Source: CALKZN01 sp050633585 (GTDB lineage: Bacteria; Pseudomonadota; Gammaproteobacteria; Arenicellales; Arenicellaceae). From it: DNA of 10,962 nucleotides. Where the stretch lies: positions 1 to 10,962 of the forward strand of contig JBOEGT010000044.1 of NCBI GenBank assembly GCA_050633585.1, in the 5' to 3' direction. The position numbers were made by a program, and so were the translations under genes. Shown here one piece after another: positions 6,739-10,962 of the stretch. The notes below the pieces were generated by a model. That model was not told where the DNA came from. It was given only the letters and a program-made list of their open reading frames with translations, and did not search any database. Positions within the stretch are counted from its first letter, which is position 1, and every line of letters starts with the position of its first letter.

Positions 6739-7581
6739 ATGAAAAAAACTGTTTTCACTTACGTTTTATTATTAATCATCAGCTGTGCTTCGCACTTAAG
6801 CTTTGCCGCTCCGAAAGCCAACATACTGCCCCAATGGCAAGCCAGCAACGACGCAAATGACAACCAGATAGACCATGGTCAATGGCAAGTCCTATTAGAA
6901 GCGTACCTCATACAAGATGATAGTGGCATCAATCGCATTGACTATGCTTCACTGAAAAAAAATGATTCCAATGCTTTAAATCAATATCTTGATGATTTAC
7001 AAGATATAGACCCTCGCGACTACAGCAAGAAACAACAATTTGCCTATTGGGTGAACTTATACAATGCGGCGACGGTTTCACTCATCATTGAAAATTATCC
7101 GGTTAAATCCATCACTAAAATCAAAGATGGCTTACTTTCTTTTGGGCCTTGGGATAGAGAATGGCTAGAAATAGGTGAAGAGTTACTGAGTTTAAATGAC
7201 ATAGAACACCGAATCTTAAGACCTATATGGAAAGATAATCGCATTCATTATGCCGTGAACTGCGCCAGCTTAAGCTGCCCAAATTTATCTTTACAAGCCT
7301 TTACAGCGGAAAACACCGATCAATTACTCGACAAACTTGCCACTGAATACATCAATCACCCACGTGGAGTTACTGTTGAAAAAGGAAAATTAATAGTATC
7401 GAGTATTTATCATTGGTATGCCGAAGATTTCAACACACAAGAATCCAACTTAATGTCACACCTTTCTCGTTATGCAAAGCCTGAGCTTAAAGCAAAATTA
7501 CAGTCACTAAAGAAAGATTCATATGATCATGATTACGATTGGCGCTTAAATGATTCCAACCTTAAGCTTGCTCAACGTTAA
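6739..7581 (+). CDS. Exported DUF547 protein, possible lipoprotein
   Basis: The product is 280 aa, with an N-terminal export signal (KK, then a hydrophobic core at about 5-15). Two cleavage readings exist: a lipobox-like IISC with C16 as lipidation site, or signal peptidase I cleavage after SFA (about residue 23). The mature part is a full-length DUF547 domain: FAYWVNLYNA (101-110), LNDIEHRILR (152-161) and HYAVNCASLSCPNL (170-183), with conserved-looking H157, H170, C175 and C180. These residues suggest a possible metal or thiol site, but no activity is established that I know of. It is likely translated with the flavoprotein gene (8-nt gap, no clear Shine-Dalgarno) and converges on thiD. 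It is either periplasmic or anchored in a membrane. Confidence 0.9.
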   Translation: MKKTVFTYVLLLIISCASHLSFAAPKANILPQWQASNDANDNQIDHGQWQVLLEAYLIQDDSGINRIDYASLKKNDSNALNQYLDDLQDIDPRDYSKKQQFAYWVNLYNAATVSLIIENYPVKSITKIKDGLLSFGPWDREWLEIGEELLSLNDIEHRILRPIWKDNRIHYAVNCASLSCPNLSLQAFTAENTDQLLDKLATEYINHPRGVTVEKGKLIVSSIYHWYAEDFNTQESNLMSHLSRYAKPELKAKLQSLKKDSYDHDYDWRLNDSNLKLAQR

Positions 7582-7610
7582 CCATCATCAACGCAAAACT
7601 CACTCAACAT

Positions 7611-8441
7611 TCAATAAAATGTGTGAAAATGATGCACCGGTCCAGAACCTTCGCCAACAGTTAGGTCATTTGCCGATTCAATAGATGCGTGAATATACGC
7701 TTTTGCTAACGAGGCTGCTGTTAGCAAGCTTTCACCTTTTGCTAAAAAAGCGGCCAACGCAGAAGATAGCGTACACCCTGTTCCATGCGTGTTTTGTGTA
7801 TTGATTCGCTCAGATAACAACCAATGTTCTTCTCCTGCACCATCCAGCAATAAATCGCCGCTTTGGTGACCATCTAAATGCCCGCCTTTTAACAGCACAG
7901 CTTTTGCACCTAACTTAGCCAGCTCTTGAGCGGTACTCTGCATGTCTTTTTGAGTTCTCGCTACAGGAGATCCGGACAATATAGCTGCTTCATGTAGATT
8001 GGGTGTCACGACACATACCTTCGGAATCAGCGTTGTTTTTAACACTTCCACCGATTCATCTAATAATAACTTATCGCCACTGGTTGCGACCATCACAGGG
8101 TCTAAAACAACATGTCGACACTCATATTCGTCAATTTTTTCAGCCACTAATCGAATCACTTCCGACCGGCTCAACATACCAATTTTAATGGCCGCAATAT
8201 TTAGATCTGACATAACCGCATCAATTTGCGCTGCAATCATATCAATGGGCACATCATGCACAGCCGTCACACCTTGCGTGTTTTGTGCGGTGATTGCCGT
8301 TAATGCGCTAGCGGCAAATGCACCATTGGCTGATATAGCTTTGATATCTGCTTGAATGCCTGCACCTCCGCCAGAGTCAGAGCCCGCGATGGTGAGCACA
8401 TTAGGGATAGCAGAGTTAAGTTTCTTGTTGCTTGTCGTCAT
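7611..8441 (-). CDS. thiD: Hydroxymethylpyrimidine/phosphomethylpyrimidine kinase
   Basis: ThiD phosphorylates hydroxymethylpyrimidine and its monophosphate in the pyrimidine branch of thiamine synthesis. It is a cytoplasmic ribokinase-fold enzyme. The 276-aa product has TIAGSDSGGGAGIQADIK (17-34), VVLDPVM (111-117), VTPN (145-148), LLKGGH (183-188) and the anion-hole motif NTHGTGCTLSSA with C223. Length is normal and there is no ThiE fusion. ATG 8441 is preferred. A TTG two codons upstream (8447) extends the frame, but neither start has a clear ribosome site. It stands alone on its strand, divergent from rpiA and convergent with the DUF547 gene. No TPP-riboswitch-like leader is possible in the short upstream gap. 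Confidence 0.95.
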   Translation of the reverse strand: MTTSNKKLNSAIPNVLTIAGSDSGGGAGIQADIKAISANGAFAASALTAITAQNTQGVTAVHDVPIDMIAAQIDAVMSDLNIAAIKIGMLSRSEVIRLVAEKIDEYECRHVVLDPVMVATSGDKLLLDESVEVLKTTLIPKVCVVTPNLHEAAILSGSPVARTQKDMQSTAQELAKLGAKAVLLKGGHLDGHQSGDLLLDGAGEEHWLLSERINTQNTHGTGCTLSSALAAFLAKGESLLTAASLAKAYIHASIESANDLTVGEGSGPVHHFHTFY

Positions 8442-8448
8442 ATTCAAT

Positions 8449-8467
8449 AATTATATCGGCTATAATT
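8449..8467. promoter_or_regulatory. Symmetric back-to-back TATAAT elements between thiD and rpiA
   Basis: Inverted 7-bp arms AATTATA and TATAATT surround a 5-nt centre, TCGGC. They present a perfect TATAAT -10 hexamer on each strand (8461-8466 on +; 8455-8450 on -). The plus element could start rpiA with a leader of about 70 nt. The minus element would put a thiD start site only 1-3 nt before ATG 8441, implying a nearly leaderless message. No good -35 box is seen for either. Confidence 0.35.
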
Positions 8468-8544
8468 CCGAACAGCTAACCAAGATGCTGAATTTTAAAC
8501 GTATTATTTAATACTCACTTCAACGAAAACCTTCTCGTAAAATT

Positions 8545-9201
8545 ATGTCAGAGCAGAAAAAACAATTAGTCGCACAAGCCGCCATTGAATACATTGAATG
8601 GGACTGGATTATTGGTGTAGGAACAGGTTCAACCGCTAATTGCTTTATTGACGAACTGGCCAAAATAAAAAACAAAATTGACGGTGCTGTTGCCAGCTCT
8701 GAAGCAAGCGCACAGCGTCTTACAGAACATGGCATCAAGGTGCTTGAACTCAATCAGGTGGGCGAACTGCCCATTTATGTTGATGGCGCAGACGAAGCTA
8801 CCAAGCACTTGCACCTTATCAAAGGCGGTGGCGCTGCACTCACACGCGAAAAAATTGTTGCCGCTGCCAGTGAAAAATTCATCTGTATCGCGGATGACTC
8901 TAAATTGGTTGGAACTCTCGGTGCCTTCCCTCTACCCGTGGAAGTCATTCCAATGGCGCAATCCTACATTGGCAGAGAAATTGTCAAGCTTGGCGGTCAA
9001 CCAAAATTGCGAGATGGCGTCATCACAGACAACGGCAACGTTATCATTGACGTTCACAACTTGAACATAGAAAACCCCATTGATCTTGAAAAGCAGCTCA
9101 ATGCTCTGGCAGGTGTGGTCACTAACGGCATTTTTGCAGAACGCCCAGCCGATGTATTGTTATTAAGTTCTGACAACGAAGTCAAAACTTATACATCATA
9201 A
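8545..9201 (+). CDS. rpiA: Ribose-5-phosphate isomerase A
   Basis: RpiA interconverts ribose-5-phosphate and ribulose-5-phosphate in the non-oxidative pentose phosphate pathway. The 218-aa product is close to the 219 aa of E. coli RpiA. It carries GVGTGSTAN (24-32), SSEAS (51-55), the active-site DGADE (D80, D83) and KGGGAALTREK with K93 and E102. These correspond with a one-residue offset to E. coli D81, D84, K94 and E103. The C-terminal DNGNVIIDVHNLNI segment is also typical. ATG 8545 lacks an obvious Shine-Dalgarno but fits the family start exactly. It is divergent from thiD and ends 21 nt from the convergent DUF3144 gene. Confidence 0.97.
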   Translation: MSEQKKQLVAQAAIEYIEWDWIIGVGTGSTANCFIDELAKIKNKIDGAVASSEASAQRLTEHGIKVLELNQVGELPIYVDGADEATKHLHLIKGGGAALTREKIVAAASEKFICIADDSKLVGTLGAFPLPVEVIPMAQSYIGREIVKLGGQPKLRDGVITDNGNVIIDVHNLNIENPIDLEKQLNALAGVVTNGIFAERPADVLLLSSDNEVKTYTS

Positions 9202-9222
9202 ATCACGATACAACATCAACCG

Positions 9223-9522
9223 CTATGCATCTTGTTGTTCTGTATAAGCATCGAAGTTCGCTATATAGTCATCAAGGTGCTCATCTAGCATTTCTTTATA
9301 TTGATTAACGAAGTAATCAAGAGCACCCGCTTTTGCAAACTTCATCTCTTCTTGCTTCTCAAATCCTGACGCGACCACCCAAGCATTAAACCGGCATACC
9401 GCATACATAAAAGATGTGTTGGTTGGGATTTGTCCTGACTGATTTAATTGTTCATTGGCGATGCGAATAAACGCATCTGCTCGATCATAAAATTCTTTAT
9501 CCGTTGCTTGCATGTCAATCAT
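9223..9522 (-). CDS. DUF3144 family protein
   Basis: This small acidic soluble protein (99 aa) resembles the DUF3144 family of proteobacteria. The DKEFYDRADAFIRIANEQL segment, the central MYAVCRFNAWVVAS segment and the C-terminal ALDYFVNQYKEMLDEHLDDYI segment follow the family pattern. It is predicted to be all-helical. The function is unknown. Two starts are possible: ATG 9522, or ATG 9513 three codons later. A GAG-like site lies only 2 nt from the first and 11 nt from the second, so neither is decisive. It converges on rpiA and is divergent from acnD across a 217-bp gap. Confidence 0.85.
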   Translation of the reverse strand: MIDMQATDKEFYDRADAFIRIANEQLNQSGQIPTNTSFMYAVCRFNAWVVASGFEKQEEMKFAKAGALDYFVNQYKEMLDEHLDDYIANFDAYTEQQDA

Positions 9523-9545
9523 TGCTCATGTAATTATTAAATGAC

Positions 9546-9551
9546 ATTATA
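9546..9551 (-). promoter_or_regulatory. Candidate -10 element for the DUF3144 gene
   Basis: A perfect TATAAT on the minus strand would give a start near 9539 and a leader of about 17 nt. I see no convincing -35 hexamer at 16-18 nt, so this is tentative. Confidence 0.3.
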
Positions 9552-9613
9552 GGCACTTATAGATCAGTTTAACCCTCAAAAAAACGAATTCCTTAATTGG
9601 TTTAGATGCCATT

Positions 9614-9625
9614 ATTGTCAACAAT
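9614..9625. promoter_or_regulatory. Operator-like palindrome 1 upstream of acnD
   Basis: ATTGT-CA-ACAAT has perfect 5-bp arms and lies just upstream of the predicted -35 box of acnD. From memory, it resembles the ATTGTCGACAAT-type motif described for GntR-family propionate regulators (PrpQ) in gammaproteobacteria. A second site with the same arms lies 63 bp downstream. Confidence 0.6.
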
Positions 9626-9630
9626 TAATA

Positions 9631-9659
9631 TTGACTTTATCGATAAATACGCTTAGATT
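9631..9659 (+). promoter_or_regulatory. Predicted sigma70-like promoter for acnD
   Basis: TTGACT (9631-9636) and TAGATT (9654-9659) are separated by 17 nt. The predicted start near 9666 leaves a leader of about 74 nt before ATG 9740. A perfect 12-bp palindrome, TTTATCGATAAA, occupies 9636-9647 and overlaps the end of the -35 box and the spacer. The promoter sits between the two ATTGT-NN-ACAAT palindromes, so repression by a protein bound there is plausible. Confidence 0.5.
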
Positions 9660-9668
9660 GCCAAAATA

Positions 9669-9695
9669 ACACTTAAATTGTAAACAATTTAGTGT
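9669..9695. promoter_or_regulatory. Operator-like palindrome 2 upstream of acnD
   Basis: The core ATTGT-AA-ACAAT (9677-9688) extends to perfect 8-bp arms (9674-9681 and 9684-9691). Beyond these, ACAC/GTGT pair if one T at 9673 is bulged. It lies just after the predicted acnD start point, a position suited to a repressor. In the transcript it could also fold as a hairpin. Confidence 0.6.
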
Positions 9696-9739
9696 TTCAA
9701 TGTATTTATCGCTACTCGCAAAATAATTATTAAACATCC

Positions 9740-10962
9740 ATGATAAACACTAAATTCCGCAAACCCCTCCCAGGTTTTGACATCGATTTTTTTGACACTC
9801 GTGCAGCCGTTGATGCCATTAAACCCGGCGCTTACGACCAACTGCCCTACACATCTCGAGTCTTAGCAGAAAATTTAGTTCGCCGATGTGACCCCGCGTT
9901 ACTGACGGCATCATTGAATCAAATTATTGAACGCAAACGAGAACAAGACTTTCCATGGTTTCCTGCACGTGTCGTCTGTCATGATATTTTAGGGCAAACC
10001 GCATTAGTTGATTTAGCGGGCTTGCGAGACGCTATTGCTGAAAAAGGGGGAGACCCTTCAAAAGTAAACCCTGTGGTTCCAACTCAGTTAATTGTTGACC
10101 ACTCCCTAGCCGTCGAACATGCCGGTTTTGAAAAAGATGCTTTTGAAAAAAATCGAGCGATTGAAGACCGACGCAATGAAGATCGATTTGATTTCATCAA
10201 TTGGACAAAAAAAGCATTTAAAAATGTTGATGTCATTCAACCTGGCAACGGCATCATGCACCAAATTAACTTAGAAAAAATGTCGCCAGTCATACACAAC
10301 CGTGACGGCGTTGCATTTCCAGACACTTTGGTCGGCACTGACAGCCATACTCCTCATGTTGATGCCCTAGGTGTCATTGCGATAGGCGTAGGAGGCTTGG
10401 AGGCTGAAAGTGTTATGCTCGGTCGAGCATCTTATATGCGCTTGCCGGACATTGTGGGCGTCGAACTCAAAGGCCAACGCCAACCTGGCATCACCGCAAC
10501 TGATATCGTTTTGGCATTGACTGAATTCTTGCGCCAAGAACGCGTGGTGTCTGCTTATCTGGAATTCTATGGAGAAGGCGCTGAAAACTTAACCCTTGGT
10601 GATCGTGCGACTATCTCAAATATGACCCCTGAATTTGGTGCTACTGCTGCAATGTTTTATATCGATCAAAATACCATTGATTACTTAAAACTCACTGGTC
10701 GCGATGATGAGCAAGTTAAATTGGTTGAAACCTATGCCAAAGAAACTGGCCTTTGGGCTGACAGTCTTAAAAAAGCAGAATATGAACGTACATTGACCTT
10801 TGATTTATCCTCGGTGGTACGCAATATCGCAGGTCCATCGAACCCACATCGCCGCGTAGCTACAACTGATTTGGCCGAAGTTGGCATCAGCGGAGAAGTC
10901 GAAAACATTGATGGCGAAATGCCTGATGGCGCAATCATCATTGCGGCCATTACAAGCTGCAC
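9740..10962 (+). CDS. acnD: Fe/S-dependent 2-methylisocitrate dehydratase AcnD, 3' truncated by window edge
   Basis: AcnD dehydrates 2-methylcitrate in the 2-methylcitrate cycle of propionyl-CoA breakdown, working with PrpF. It is an aconitase-superfamily [4Fe-4S] enzyme of about 860 aa; 407 residues are present. The start matches AcnD closely (KPLPGFDIDFFDTRAAVDAI). Then come PYTSRVLAENLVRRCDP, DFPWFPARVVCHDILGQTA, VDHSLAVEHAG (D120, H121), GTDSHTPHVDALG (D201, H203) and GRDDEQVKLVE. The last visible codons encode AAITSC, where C407 would be the first Fe-S ligand. The frame is open throughout with no stop. No arginine codon is AGA or AGG (0 of 25). It is the first gene of its transcription unit; prpB and prpC are not upstream. 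No strong Shine-Dalgarno is visible. Confidence 0.95.
   Translation, partial: MINTKFRKPLPGFDIDFFDTRAAVDAIKPGAYDQLPYTSRVLAENLVRRCDPALLTASLNQIIERKREQDFPWFPARVVCHDILGQTALVDLAGLRDAIAEKGGDPSKVNPVVPTQLIVDHSLAVEHAGFEKDAFEKNRAIEDRRNEDRFDFINWTKKAFKNVDVIQPGNGIMHQINLEKMSPVIHNRDGVAFPDTLVGTDSHTPHVDALGVIAIGVGGLEAESVMLGRASYMRLPDIVGVELKGQRQPGITATDIVLALTEFLRQERVVSAYLEFYGEGAENLTLGDRATISNMTPEFGATAAMFYIDQNTIDYLKLTGRDDEQVKLVETYAKETGLWADSLKKAEYERTLTFDLSSVVRNIAGPSNPHRRVATTDLAEVGISGEVENIDGEMPDGAIIIAAITSC

Noticed and set aside
9210..9238. ACAACA/TGTTGT inverted repeat between rpiA and the DUF3144 gene
   Set aside because: The arms are short with a 17-nt loop and no T-tract, and it runs into the DUF3144 coding end.
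10732..10962. Minus-strand ORF at the right edge
   Set aside because: It is antisense to acnD, whose plus-strand frame is clearly the conserved coding one.
9740..10962. AcnA or AcnB (ordinary aconitase) instead of AcnD
   Set aside because: The N-terminal KPLPGFDIDFFDTRAAVDAI and the RRCDP and FPWFPARVVCHDILGQTA segments match AcnD much better than either aconitase as I recall them.

Overview
The window looks like chromosomal DNA of a moderately AT-rich gammaproteobacterium. The evidence is a long IlvA with two C-terminal ACT-like domains, an AcnD-type (not PrpD-type) 2-methylisocitrate dehydratase, RpiA, ThiD and a DUF3144 protein. A marine Piscirickettsiaceae/Thiotrichales-type lineage would fit, but that is only a guess. 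The first 49 bases are not biological: they are an untrimmed Illumina Nextera adapter, so the window begins at the end of a draft contig.

Layout. Bases 50-470 hold the 3' end of a DUF218 (YdcF/SanA/ElyC-like) gene on +. Bases 594-2069 (+) hold a LA2681-type HEPN-domain protein, a candidate RNase of the HEPN class, whose arginine codon use differs sharply from that of the other genes checked. A likely two-gene unit lies on the minus strand: ilvA (4489 to 2981) followed 11 nt later by a Sfp-type phosphopantetheinyl transferase (2969 to 2220). Divergent from ilvA, a tight three-gene unit on + (4588-7581) encodes a VTT/TVP38-TMEM64 membrane protein, a MerA/Lpd-like FAD disulfide oxidoreductase and an exported DUF547 protein. 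thiD (minus) and rpiA (plus) then diverge from a 103-bp gap, and rpiA converges on a small DUF3144 gene (minus). A 217-bp intergenic region leads to acnD (+), which runs off the right edge just after the first predicted Fe-S cysteine.

Most genes are housekeeping: isoleucine synthesis, thiamine synthesis, the pentose phosphate pathway and propionate catabolism. Four things deserve attention. First, the HEPN gene is a probable transferred defence-type gene. Second, the VTT/flavoprotein/DUF547 trio would place products in the inner membrane, the cytoplasm and outside the inner membrane, and looks like an uncharacterised redox/envelope module. Third, the region before acnD has a good sigma70-like promoter bracketed by two ATTGT-NN-ACAAT palindromes spaced 63 bp (about six helical turns) apart, which suggests control by a GntR-family propionate regulator. 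Fourth, the adapter creates a false N-terminus on the first ORF. No RNA genes, insertion sequences, CRISPR arrays or convincing intrinsic terminators were seen, and no gene-free stretch exceeds 300 bases.
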